From Ichthyophonus hoferi (Eukaryota; Opisthokonta; Ichthyosporea; Ichthyophonida; Ichthyophonidae): DNA of 34,084 nt. Within the stretch, counting starts at the first letter, position 1, and each line of letters opens with the position of its first letter. The notes under the pieces are model-generated. The model had not been told where the DNA came from and ran no database searches. It saw only the letters and a program-made list of their open reading frames with translations. Below, piece after piece: positions 11,942 to 23,732 of this stretch. The DNA lies in NCBI GenBank assembly GCA_002751075.1, contig NAOQ01000004.1, positions 3,206 through 37,289 on the forward strand. The letters are read 5' to 3'. Both the position numbers and the translations under genes were made by a program.

Positions 11942-12551
11942 TTATGTGTAGTGAACAACATTGAGAGCAAAAGTCAGAGCTGAAAGAACTATAATACAGA
12001 CTATGACAGGTATAGAGGAAGTGGATAGAGAGCCCGATGCCGGCACTGGTACAAAATATAGCATTAATGAATATTGAGTAATAACATATATTTAATTGTT
12101 GACATACTAACATCTGTTAACGTGATACTTGGCCCTGACACCACATTGGTTTATCAAGTCAAATATGGCTATCATTAGTACACCCTTTAGTAACTATTCC
12201 ATGTTATTCGCTAACACTATCTCATAACAAGGAAAAATATGTTTGTGAATAATAATAATAAAGCAATCGCAGTCTGCGTATAGATCCTCTTACAACCCTT
12301 ACCCATTAGTATAATATAAATCAGTATGATGGCAGCATGCAGTAGTTCCCTGTGTGCAAATTTATTTTTCATCTCCAGCCTTCCCCGCACTAATACAAAG
12401 GCAGAGGAGGGGTAACTGGTCCAGTCGTTGAATTATTAAATATCAAGGACACTCTTTCATATCTACCTATACATCATGTACATGATTCGCCTACCAGTAT
12501 ATAACAAACGTCTTGGAGCCAAAATACCAAGAACACATGCATCGAATTGCA
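11942..12551 (-). CDS. C-terminal exons of a small membrane protein (partial)
   Basis: Three candidate exons: 12551-12495 (57 nt), 12389-12303 (87 nt) and 12045-11942 (104 nt, with TAA). Acceptors follow T-rich or C/T-rich tracts (gttgttttttag, ctttgtattag, ttttgtaccag) and donors are GTAGGC and GTAAGG. Every intron is phase 1, and the joining codon is G+TG (Val) at both internal junctions. The product ends with two hydrophobic segments, LLHAAIILIYIILMV and IPVIVCIIVLSALTFALNVV, then HYT and the stop. A pair of helices with a late His-Tyr is reminiscent of the C-terminal half of MARVEL/MAL-type four-helix proteins, but this is a weak resemblance. Exons 2 and 3 are visibly richer in G+C than their surroundings. 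No 5' exons were found; they would have to lie upstream, within or beyond the AP-1 mu gene on the same strand, which is awkward. The first exon is the least certain. Confidence 0.38.
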
Positions 12552-12606
12552 CTAAAAAACAACATAAAAATAAGTCTACTTCACGGTTGCTTCCATATAA
12601 CAGCAC

Positions 12607-12612
12607 TTTATT
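12607..12612 (-). terminator. Poly(A) signal of the AP-1 mu gene
   Basis: On the minus strand AATAAA begins 11 nt after the AP-1 mu stop codon. If used, it gives a very short 3' UTR and separates this gene from the candidate exons that follow on the same strand. Confidence 0.5.
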
Positions 12613-12622
12613 TCCAGAGCTA

Positions 12623-15600
12623 CTATGCTGACATGCGAATCTGGTAATCTGTGGTGAAGAATATATACATCATTAGGTTAATATAGAGATAGCATGCATA
12701 CACTACACCAAACTCGGTGAGATATCTATAATAAAAAGAACAAAATACATGTCATAATACGCATACAGTTCCTCAACAATCAAATTGCCACTATAATTGC
12801 ATTCACAACTAGTTCACCAATGTTATATTTACCTTTGAAACATACACTCGATTATGTATGTACGCATATAAGTACATGTATATACATGCATATATTACCA
12901 TGTCTGTATAACTAAGACAAGCCTTATCAATCATGTTTTTTCAGTTAAAAAAAAAACGTTTATCAGAATAATGAACATCATAAACATCACCGTCATATCA
13001 CATAATCTACTCACTATACATTTCATTTGAAAAACCCGCTCCTTTCCAACCTATAAATGATAGGAAAAGCAAAGAGCGTATATAGGAGGTGTAGACGGCA
13101 AGGACATTATTGCAAGAGTACATAATAAATAAAAAAGAGAGAAAAGAGAAAAAAGAGCTAAGAAAGGAAGGAAGGAAAAACAAGAGGTACCTAAAGCACT
13201 ACACAGTTACAGAATAGAGGAAGACACTAGATCAATAGCAATAACATACCTCCGTTCTGTGTGATATAACGAACCCAGGGAAGGGCCTGGTACCCACTCT
13301 TCTCTATGATTTTCAGGTACCTAACCTGGATACCAGAGGTTGTAAAGTATGGGATCTCAAAGGTTACTTGTATGGGTGGCTTTCCTTCCTGCTCGTCTGT
13401 GTCATTATTATTCCTGGGTTAGTGGTGAGGCTATTGCTATTGGCTGTTACAAATGTTAGTTAATCTATTTAAATTAAAAAATATACTTGAAGAGGACATA
13501 TTCAATATTATATAGCATAATGCAATGGAATAGTAGTAATACTTCACATGGAACAATAAAATATAAAGCCATGTAATACACTTGTATGTAATTATTTTAA
13601 ATTCTCATCAATAGGCTTGAACGCTGCAACCAGAATAACAAGCCAATCTAGTATATAAATAGATTATTTTGAATTTTAATCGTTATTTTAGAGTCAATCA
13701 TTGGATAGCAATTTTAAAGAGTAATATGGAAAGAAAAAAGGTAAAGAGAGTAAAGGAGAAAGAGTTGTAGAAAAATAGCACGAGTAAAATAAAAGATAAT
13801 CGGCACATAGACCGGAGAGAGGGTGTGTAAAGAAGAGGGTAGGATGGGTGCAAGAAGGAGACATTCACTGACAATTTAAGCCAATGTCTACCAATGGCAC
13901 ACATGATTAATGCAATAGAAAGTCATCCCTAAGATAGATCCGCATTCCCTACTACATGTATGATAATACAACAACGCTACTACCAAATACATATATATAC
14001 CTCTCTCAATACTAGGGAGACCAAAGTGGGCACGAAGAGTAAACTCCTTTCCACCTTGGAACTGTTTGATATGCCATACTATCGCATTCTTCTCAGGTGC
14101 ATACTTGACTGTACCGACTGAGGTCTGTCGGTTATAGAGGATAGATAGATGAGAGAATGTCTATATATGTGTGTAATAGCTATCTACCTACTGTACAACC
14201 CTTAAGACAGTGCTTGCGTAGTCTCCTATTATTACTATCAAGTGTGTAGCCTAGTCTATTATAATAATGGTGAAAGAGGCTAAGGAGGAAATAGAGTGGT
14301 AAGGAATGCTCCATAATACTAACCATAGGAGTAATGAGGAGATGATGGTGTAGATGCAACCAATAGAAAGAGGATAAAGAGGAAAATAAAGGAGGGTAAA
14401 GACGTATTTTAACCCTGAATTAGCACCAGCACCGCTCGATTCAGAAGGCCGCAGCTTCCAATAAGATCATAGTACTATAGCAATGATATGATCTACCGCC
14501 AATCAGCGCCTTATCCTCACTTATAAAATAGATTGCAATCAAGTTGGCTCATTTCATTCTATTTATATATCTAATACTGGCTGCATACCAGCGGTGAGAG
14601 CCCACCAATAGGAGCAAAATTAACTCTTTGCCCAATCAGTAAAAATTCAAAATTAAGATGTAGATAGTACATATATTAGATTGGATTACCTTAAACTTAG
14701 GAGTATCAGCATCAGATGGCACAGGGATAGTGACAATAACATTGGAGGCAGTACTACGGCGTTTAAACTGGCTCTTGGCCTTAATGAGGTATTCCACACG
14801 ACTGCGACTATGTTTCTCCACTACTGCTTCGATCCAAATCAATGGCTTCATCTGGGCGAATGAGGGAGAGGGAGTTGGAATTGGAGTGGGGAAAGGTGTG
14901 GGTTAGGTTAATAACAAGCTTCAAATAGAGGGAATGATAGAGATGGTAAGAAGGAAGAAAGGGGAGAGATATTAGACGGAAGACGTACCCATATACGGTA
15001 CTAACTATATAGTAATGAGGATGAATATGGATAGTGGTTGTTGAAAATGAAAGGAAGTAAACATAACATGATAAAAGGGAGTAGGTAGATGAAGTAGTGG
15101 GCTGATATTGTCATTGAAAGCATCAAGAGAATGAGATGGATCAACAAAAATTGATACGCCAAAAACGGCATTTATGATGCCCTACATCTGTTTAGGTATG
15201 TGTAAATATATATGTATGTATATTAATAAATTATATAACATCTATTATAAACCACATGATATGTCCTCGGTAACTATGATAATTATGGTAACCAACCTGG
15301 TTGCTAAGGCGGTAAGACATAAGCTCAAACTCGCCATCTGGGGGAATGAAGGAGATGGTACGATCGTTCTCAAATCGTGACAGGCGCACGCATTGATGAA
15401 ATTTAACGTCTTCAAGTTCCACTGCCTTGCCCTTGGGATCTGTGATATGATAGACTATAGGTCAGGTGATTGGATTCATTGGATTGGTTGGTGTGTGGCT
15501 ATATAAGACAGTAGAAGGAAGATAATGAAATTGATATAGAGATATATTAGGGAAAAAGAAAAACATACCTATGTAGCTATGTAAATAGAGAAACAGATAA

Positions 15601-18600
15601 ATAAATATGGCACTGTTAAGGACAAAAACAACAATAAAACTGCAAAAATGAATAGATGGGTAGAGAAAAGGATAATCGTATTAATGGTAATAAATAGGGA
15701 TGCAATTAATGACGAGTCTGGATAGATAGATATATTAAAAATAATAGAGTAAAAGAGGGAGATGCGAAAAGATCAAAAGAAACAACAAGCCATAGAAAGA
15801 AATAGTCACACATACTTCGTCCAGTGTTGCCAAATAGAACCTTGTCATTAAGGCCTAGTCGTAGTTCAGGCATACCACTAAGGAATACTCTCATCTTCAC
15901 TGAGCCAACTACTTCACACTGAAGAATATTTCCATTGGCACTAGTCTGTATATGGTTAGGAAAGCAAAGAAATGATAGGTTAACATCATGGGTGTAGATT
16001 AATTCCGTGTATCTATCTCTATCCATCTATATCTAGGACAATGCATGACTATGTGACCTTTTTAAAGTTATATAAAGAGGTAATATATTAAATGATATTG
16101 GTAATAAATAGAAGATGATCTTGGGCCAATAGGTACTACTTAATACTTATAACTCATAGATGGTATTGGATAAAATAAACCTACTGTAATGCCTTCCATT
16201 CTGTACAGTTATTTTATTTACCCTTGGTGCTCTACTCTCTACCCCTGCTACTATGTTACTAGCTATCTTATTTATACCCATATACACACAGACTTGTATA
16301 TATTTGATAACCATAAATATCAAACAACCAAACAAACAAAGCGTTACATGAAGAAGTAATGAAATGATTGGATACAATAAAACTGAATATAGGAGATATA
16401 AAAAAGGATAAAAAACCATGACATCCATATTGCCCGCCATTTCTATTGGCAGAAACATAGGAGCTCACCCTTCCCCATTCTACCATATGAGTGGTTAGAT
16501 ATCATTCATCTTATCTCCACATTTTTCCTGCCATTCTAACTGACTCCCTTGGGGATTAATAAGATTCTATCTAATGTATTGCATGTATATAAAGAGGGAG
16601 AGATAAAGGAAAATAGGAGGGAGGGAAGGGGTAAAATAAACAATGCTACACACCAACAAATTGACAGACTCGATAACATCAAGGAAGACTTCATTCTTCT
16701 TATACTTGACACCCTCTGACCTCCATGACACAGCGTTGGTTACGGCCATGGGTGGTTTGCTGGCCTCGACTTGCAACTTATGACTTTCCTGCGTGATATA
16801 TCTGCATGTTTGTTTGTATGTGTATATATGTATGTATGTATGTAGGTGTATTATAAGTATGCAAATAGATATATTACACATAAATACATAAACACACGCA
16901 AATCTACACACACACAGTAGCACATACTCTTGCAAAATCTTTGTTTCTGTAGTCTGGGGGTAGCCAAAGTCCATAATCTCGTCAAATAGTTCGTAGATAA
17001 TAACAAAGTTATCTCTGATACTCTCTTCTTGCACCTCTTTAAAGTATTCCTTCAACACCTTCTCGACCCCAAGTGACATACATGAAGTTAGTAGTTGCTA
17101 TATACCTCAGATAAGATAGGTATTATGATGCTATGAATGCAATAAATACATTAAATAATCTATATTAGATATCACATATAGCACAAAAATCAGACTCTTC
17201 TATTCTAGACCCATAAAAGCACACATACACATCTATTAGACTATCTCTTTGACCACAAACATACATAATGTATTCATATACCTGTAATTACACCAAGGTA
17301 GATAATATGTGCTATAACACGGTAGTATGTGTAATCTACACATGAATGCATAGCATTATCACCCTTAACCCGTGATATACTCAAAACCCAAACGAATCTA
17401 AATGTACATATAAAATCATTAATTTTTGTATTTAAACTAGTCGATCATCTAAATTGTTGCACAAATATAATATTCAAAATAATCCAATAAGCACCTAGAA
17501 TTAATGCTCTATCCTTTACTTGTGCCAGCTTAAAACCTATATATCCATACAGCCATTAGCACTATGAAGCAATCAATACAGAGAGAAAAATCGCCACCAA
17601 CTCACAGAAAATAATGCAAATAATTGTTTAAAGAGGCAAAAACCTCGTCAAAAAAAAAACAAAACGAAATTTATATAAAAAAAAAGCTCGCTTACTAATG
17701 GTATAAAGCATTAAAGTAGAACAAAAACATATAACTCACTTACCTGTACCATCTTGTGCAAGAACACTAGGATGAGGGCACAGTTGGCATTCTTTCTGCT
17801 GGTTGCCACAACTGGAAAGGATATAATAAATATGGTGTGCTTGAGGTGTGATTGGAAGGGCTTCTAATCTATTCATGTAGATATGATTACATATAACTAT
17901 ACCTATATCATATCTATACATATGCCTACCTATTCATATACATATACCAATATCTATACCTATGCTCATGAAGAGACATAAGCTAAATTATGACTACGAT
18001 CTGAACACCTATTTGGCCTCATTCCTCATCCAATGACAAAGGTTAGAGAAAAATAAGTCATAATTGATAGGAGGGATAAAAATGGAAGCTCAATAAGAGT
18101 GAAGATGTTAAGCAAGTACCTGTGTATGCATAGGTATATCTGGGCATATAATATGTAAGTGTAGGTATACGTGCAATTGTATAAATCGGTTTACGAATAA
18201 ATATGTATGTATAGTACAGGGTGGGGACGATAAAGAGAGAATAGGAAAGAGATAAATAATAATAAAAATAAATGAATCATGTAGAGCAGTATCTTTTAAA
18301 ACATGTGAGATCATCGGTTATTCACTCACTATAGACATTTTGATACTTGATGTAGATAAAGGTAACATTATCTGATACAATGATTGGACAATCCTCTTTA
18401 CCCTCTTCTTCCCTCTCCACAATCATTGGGAGAAAGCTGTCAATTACCTATTCCCCATCAGCGCATAGTGTAAGTTAGTACTACTGTTATAACTATCTTA
18501 ATAATGACACAGAGAAAGAAAAAACTAACCAATTGATCATATCCAATGATTATTTGGCCTTTAAATAGTTAAAGCATTGTGTTATAAATGGCACATTACG

Positions 18601-19162
18601 AATAATCAAAAATAATCAAAAGGTAGGCGATTAGCGTAATGGTGGTATAGAAAGTATGAGTGTATTTACTAATAATATATAAAAAGCTATGTGGAAAAAA
18701 TGAAGTACACATAACTTTAAATAATGATAGCATTAGCATCAATAAGACGATATAAACAGGCATATGCGTATGTAAGGTTATTGCTTAGTAGGTTGTGACA
18801 ACATGTATTGGTCTAAACATGGCAGACATAAAAGTTTATATATGATATGAAGGGGTTTGAGTATTTACCCGTAGGGAAGATATTATAATTTAATAAAGAT
18901 TTATGGAATGGAAGAGAGGTGAAGAGATGGAAAATTAATAATAAAAAAACAAAGTAAGTGGACTTAAAAAAGAAAATGAGAATGAAGAGAAATAGGAGAA
19001 GAACAACCATGGATAAAAACAAACAGAAACACAACGAGAAAAAGAAAGAAAAAGAAAGAGCAATGGAAACGGAAACAGTACCTGCATAGGGATGTCTCCT
19101 CTATAATTTCTGGCAATAAGGACTTTGCCCTTAAAGTCCAGAATGTACAGACACGACAGCAT
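12623..19162 (-). CDS. AP1M1: AP-1 complex subunit mu (clathrin adaptor), 11 exons
   Basis: Medium subunit of the AP-1 adaptor, which sorts cargo at the trans-Golgi network and endosomes by binding YxxPhi signals. Exons: 19162-19082, 18447-18330, 17811-17744, 17058-16928, 16801-16654, 15945-15816, 15439-15297, 14851-14690, 14124-14001, 13396-13250, 12648-12623. All junctions are GT-AG with matching phases and sum to 1,278 nt (425 aa; vertebrate AP1M is about 423). Residues 1 to about 140 form the longin-like N-terminal domain (KGKVLIARNYRGD; EEESIRDNFVIIYELFDEI with one substitution). Residues from about 166 form the mu-homology domain, with Asp174 (EVFLDVIE) and Trp409 (ALPWVRYIT) at the positions that bind the cargo tyrosine signal. 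FHQCVRLSRFENDRTISFIP and KAKSQFKRRST match AP-1 rather than AP-2 mu. The last exon is only 26 nt and encodes DYQIRMSA. The gene looks intact, and this is a near-certain call. Confidence 0.97.
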
Positions 19163-21485
19163 GGTTCTGTGGGTGGTAGTTATAAATAGAGTGCTTATTT
19201 AGTAGTCTTTGCTGCTCTCCCCCTCTTCCTCCATGTATATCTCTTTCTTTTCATGCTTCGTTGTCACTATCTTGTCTTTTACATATTTTGTACTGATTTT
19301 GTATTTGATTATTAGACATCTTTATGGCATGGCATATATTTACGTATATGCCACCATCTCTGCTTTAACACCTCGTATGTATAATATATAAATCAAATAG
19401 TTAGCAGGCAAATTTTCAGTAATAGATATTCAGTGATAGGCCCGTAATTGTTTTTCCAGAAGGTCAAATAAATGAACTGAATATGAGGTTTAATAATCTA
19501 GTATAGCTCGCCCCCTAACCACGCCTCCACCCAATTTCCAGGTAATACACAGGTGAGAGCATCAGAATGCAAACGAAAAAGAGGGAGATAAGTCGGTATG
19601 TCTTTATGTAAAAAGTGGGTCGGGAAAATTATAATAGTTGTGAGTGTGGTTTGTTTTTAAGTAAAATAGAATTATGGGACTACATAAGAAAAGTAAAATG
19701 ATTTATCTGTGTTTAGCTCCAAAAAGGCTTTACAATAACATGTGTGTAAAACCTCTTGCTTTAACGACAAAGTATTGATATGTTAATATCTATTATACCA
19801 CATATTTTTCAAGCAATTTACTGCTTTTGTGAAAAAATATAAGCACTGAAAAATAATAGGTGTAAACAGGAAAGTTACATACTTATACATAGATATTAGA
19901 AGTAGCGTGTACATATAATACAATACTTACGCTTTTAACTAAGCGGCCGAAGCCGAGATTCTAAATCTTTATAAACGGTTTACTGTCCACCTAAGAACTT
20001 TGACTTTCTATAGCCAACCCAGGCTCACACTAGCATAAATAAAAAGAATACACTTCCTATCCTATTAGTTATATTTCTTTACTTGCTATTACCAAATTTT
20101 CCAATAATGGAACTATGGTCTGCAGTTGTGTAAAATAAAATTTTAATTAGCTCTTTTTATTTGATAAAATCCCGTAACAACCCTCATCCAATGGAAGTCA
20201 GGTTGAGTCCGTGGTATTTGACCCGCTTACGACAGTTTCTTACGTAAGGTTGCCCCCTGGCGGCCTGTGGATACTACTGTTAAATTAATGTTTTGCTGTT
20301 GATTGATTTTAACCAGAACTTAGGCGCTATGGTTTGCATCCAGTAGAATTACACAATAAATCCGATCTTGGCTTATCCAGGCATAAGCCAATTATATATT
20401 GATATTATTTCCTTTTATAGTTACTATCTACATCTACCACCAATAGGAAATCTTAGTTCTATAAAATAAAACCCTGTTTCAAAGTAAATACACCAAGGGT
20501 CAATATAACATTCTATATTCAACACGCAGGAAGTAAAATGTTGCAGAATTTCTGTCAGCAATTTGTCTTGCTAAATTTTAAAGTTTTTATTTACAATTTT
20601 CAAGGGCTCCCTGGCCTGGAAATAGAATCTTAAGAGTTAAATACAACTATAAATAAATTGATTTATCAGTGAAGTAAGATGAAACGACAGGGTATGTTCA
20701 GGACACTATGGGGTTATTGCAATTCTCAATTGCTACTATTTTATTTTGGCTTATTAGTAGCTATATGGTTATTTCAAAAACTCAATCCTTGTAAATTTAT
20801 ATTGCATAAACATGTAAGCGTGCACATAAAGATATTTAACAGGTATTGATACACATTAATGTATATCTGAAGGGCTGCATACATAAGCACGCTTATGGAC
20901 ATGTGTTCATGCCCTATGAGTATGGATCACAAAGAACCCATATATGCATAACACTCGGTATACTATAAATATGCATGCATAGACAAAATTAATTTGACAT
21001 CAAATGCTGAGGCTTTTTTTTTACTTTCCTTCCGTCTATATAATAGCCCAAATCACTTAGACTTTTGGGAAATGTTGGAAAAATTGCTACCGCTCAGTGT
21101 ATATGTTACTTACTTAAGTAATACATAAGTTATATGTTAATGAAGTATTTCTTTATTAATGGTGTCCAATAGTCACCACATCGAGCTTGGCGTTGCCTTG
21201 AGAATTGTGCTGGAGTAGTTTTGGTTGCAACAACCTCAACTAGATACTCTATGAAAGTACCTTAAGCATTACTGGGTTTAATCTAAGCCTAAGCATGTGT
21301 CAAATACAACATGATGACAAAGTATCGATAATTATAATTGTATAATTAATTAGTACTAGGTTCTGAAGTATTATAAAAAGAAAATGCTATATTTAGAAAG
21401 TGCCAAAATAAGAACATTTAATTAATTTCGGTATTTCTTTTTATAGCTATAAACATTTAATACTCTTAACAATTATCATTGCATA
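19163..21485. other. Intergenic DNA upstream of the AP-1 mu gene
   Basis: Apart from the promoter-like cluster near 19,500, no feature is supported. Short ORFs such as 19,209-19,391 are Ser/Tyr/Phe-rich composition effects. A more G+C-balanced patch at about 20,170-20,290 has no long ORF or recognised motif. Confidence 0.4.
19503..19545 (-). promoter_or_regulatory. GC-box and CCAAT-like cluster upstream of AP-1 mu
   Basis: About 340-380 nt upstream of the AP-1 mu ATG lies a C-rich island in A+T-rich surroundings. It holds GC- and GT-box-like cores (cgccccc, ccacgcctcc) next to ccaat. Such Sp/KLF and NF-Y type sites are common in housekeeping promoters. The assignment rests on position and motif only. 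Confidence 0.3.
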
Positions 21486-21798
21486 TGTAGATTGGTATTA
21501 AACGGCAATCCAAGATCCTATCAAAATAGAACCAACCAATGGTAGAGATCTTGTAACTATTAATAAGCTATTTCAGATCATATCATATGTTTTGGTTGAG
21601 ATAACACACTGCTTAGGCATCCTGCCAAAGACAAGTCCTGCTAACTTGTTTAATAATAAAAATATGTCTTGGCATATCCGTACTCCGTGTATGCAAAAGG
21701 ACACGTCAAACCACCTCTTAATTTCTGCATTCTCTCTTTTTCTAAACAAACATAGGTCACAAGAAGGCGCATGTCTCTACTTATTATTCCCCACATGG
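21486..21798 (-). repeat. LTR-like dispersed repeat R1
   Basis: About 310 bp, matching R2 at 23,419-23,732 over its length with roughly three-quarters identity by eye. In minus orientation it starts TGTGGGGAATAATAAG and ends near CCAATCTACA, fitting the TG...CA rule for LTRs. It sits at the low-coordinate edge of Copia-like debris of the same orientation. It could be an old 3' LTR or a solo LTR. Confidence 0.5.
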
Positions 21799-22810
21799 TA
21801 GCAGAGAAAGTTTATATAATTTATATCAGAATATGTATCAGTTCTATCGACTGGTATACAGATGTCGGGATTTCCAATTGTATAACTGGTAGCAATTAAT
21901 AATGTTTGATCAGCGTTAGTAATAGCTGCTTGATCATATCTGTCTTTAAGGTTCAGTTGTTGTGATAGAGGCTCTATGGAAGACTCATACACCAACTTTC
22001 TAGTTAACTGGCTGTGGTAGTTATATCTCTGTTCGAATTTAGAAGGAATAGATGCTTTGATGCACTTGGGTGCAAATGTAGAAATCGTTCAATGAGATCT
22101 CTAATTAAGTAGAGTTATGCAACCAAGTAAATAAATAATATTATTACTATCTAATGTCAATATGCAGTTCTCCGACATCTGAACGAGCGAGAGGTCTGAA
22201 TACTGATTATTTTAAGTAACAGTGATGGATTAGTCATTACAATAACAATGTGAGTATTACAACTATCTAATTAAATGCAAAGTATTTTTGTATGCACATA
22301 CGAAAACTTCATATTTTGCTATTCTCATTGCGTATGAATGAGCAAGGGGTGCCGAACGGCGGGAGGAACGACCGGGCCTTTATTAGTTATTGCAATTTGC
22401 ATTAACACTCGTTTCAATTTATCTTGATAATCCTATACTAATACCTCTTTCTTAGAATGGCTCTCTAGCTATCTATCTCATTGCTGTAACTGCTCATATA
22501 TTCATATATTATGTATTGACAAATCAATCTATCAGGTTGAAAAAAATTATGCAATTAAATCATTATGCAACTAAGTCATTATGCAACTAGCTAATCTTGA
22601 GAAAAAGAAATATTGTTACCGCACTGGTGCGCTCACATACTGAGAATTTATCGCCTATGGTTGTGTTTGCAGGCGTAAGAGTTTCTTAGCTATTTGGAAT
22701 GATCCAGGTCCAAAAGGTTTGGTCAGGCAGTCAGTAACTTGATTCACGGATGAGACATTTCTTATTCATTTGTGGTTAGTGATCTTGTAACAGTTTATCA
22801 TGGTCACAAA
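21780..22810 (-). mobile_element. Old Copia-like element fragment, copy A
   Basis: The minus strand carries the C-terminal end of a Copia-type pol (NQVTDCLTKPFGPGSFQIAK, comparable to the family's ADxLTKPL end of RNase H). About 900 bp of downstream sequence follows and is shared with copy B at 28,655-29,480. The far part reads as an unrecognised coding stretch (IKASIPSKFEQ ... QAAITNADQ ... ATSYTIGNPD). The fragment is broken and old, and lacks most of pol. Its similarity to copy B begins at about the last pol codons. Confidence 0.6.
22547..22586. repeat. Three TTATGCAA sites at 16-bp spacing
   Basis: TTATGCAA occurs at 22,547, 22,563 and 22,579, exactly 16 bp apart. Copy B has TTGCATAA at 28,748 and CTGCATAA at 28,764, also 16 bp apart. 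The octamer resembles a C/EBP or PAR-bZIP half-site pair. Lying after the pol end, it may be part of an LTR promoter region, which is inference. Confidence 0.5.
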
Positions 22811-23042
22811 GCCTGGTAATTCTATGAATCCAACAATCCACAAATACCGAAAACACTTCACTCTATTATTACATCCATCCACTATCTCTACGTGTGAAGA
22901 CTCAATTTTATTACACCTACACACTGTTTTCGAATCTGCATTTAAACTATCAACATTTCTAGCTTCAAAGTGGCACCAAGTTAATATGCAAAACAAATGG
23001 ACAACACACATATATCACCTCAGCTGCCAGCCGTCAGACGCC

Positions 23043-23092
23043 AGATGCCAGAGCCAGAGCCAGAGCCAGAGCCAGAGTCAGAGCGAGCAGAA
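23043..23092 (+). repeat. Hexanucleotide (ccagag)n microsatellite
   Basis: Successive ccagag/cagagc units, giving an EPEPEP or SQSQSQ reading depending on frame. The small ORFs spanning it are explained by this repeat and no gene is supported. Confidence 0.7.
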
Positions 23093-23418
23093 ACATTAAC
23101 ATACCGTGTGGTGAACTGTCTTTCACTCTTTTTTTACATTGGGTGCCATGCCATAGTCACTTCTGATAAATGTGATCAGGAATTACTTAGCTCATTTAGT
23201 GAGTGACAAGCCTACAGCTAAGTAGTCACTATGTTTAGGTTATTTTCATATTCTTTTTCCATATTTTTTATGCCCTTGGTGAAATAATTGGCCTAGGTCA
23301 AAGGAAAGTGTTAAAACAGAAATGTTTATTTGATTTAATATTTGTTTATATAGATATCTATAAACATATATTATTGTTAACATTTATTATTGTATATGCA
23401 ACCTGGGAAAATAGTTAG

Positions 23419-23732
23419 TGCAATCTATTGGTGTTAAGCGACAATCCAAGATGATTGATTTATCAAAATTGAACCAGCCAATGGTAAAGATCCTGCAATT
23501 ATATAATAAGCCATTTCAGATCGTACGTTTTGGATCTATAGATAGCACATTGCTTAGACATCCTGCCTATGATAAGTCCTGCCGATTTGTTTAATAATAA
23601 AAATATGTCTTAGCATATTTGAACTCCGTGTATACAAAGAGAAACATTTAAACGTATCTTAATTCAGCATTTTCTCTCCTGTTAAACGAATATAGATCTC
23701 AGGAACGCTCCTGTCTCTACTTATTCTCAACA
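23419..23732 (-). repeat. LTR-like dispersed repeat R2
   Basis: Partner of R1, in the same orientation. In minus orientation it starts TGTTGAGAATAAGTAG, a typical Copia-style LTR start, and ends near AATAGATTGCA. R2, the debris at 22,810-21,780 and R1 lie in the order 5' LTR, internal, 3' LTR on the minus strand. The divergence means an old insertion or two separate ones. Confidence 0.5.

Noticed and set aside
12615-12640. A plus-strand microexon-like segment with AG and GT borders (tttatttccag ... GTAATC)
   Set aside because: It is largely the complement of the last AP-1 mu exon, whose reading frame matches the family C-terminus exactly.
16812-16900. (tatg)n and similar short tandem repeats in an AP-1 mu intron
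   Set aside because: Ordinary intronic microsatellite; no regulatory role can be supported.
19209-19391. 60-aa ORF upstream of AP-1 mu
   Set aside because: Low-complexity composition, no domain, and located in the likely promoter region of the opposite-strand gene.
22766-23099. Overlapping ORFs on both strands, including an SQSQSQ/EPEPEP tract
   Set aside because: Explained by the ccagag microsatellite and by the edge of Copia debris; no recognised protein.
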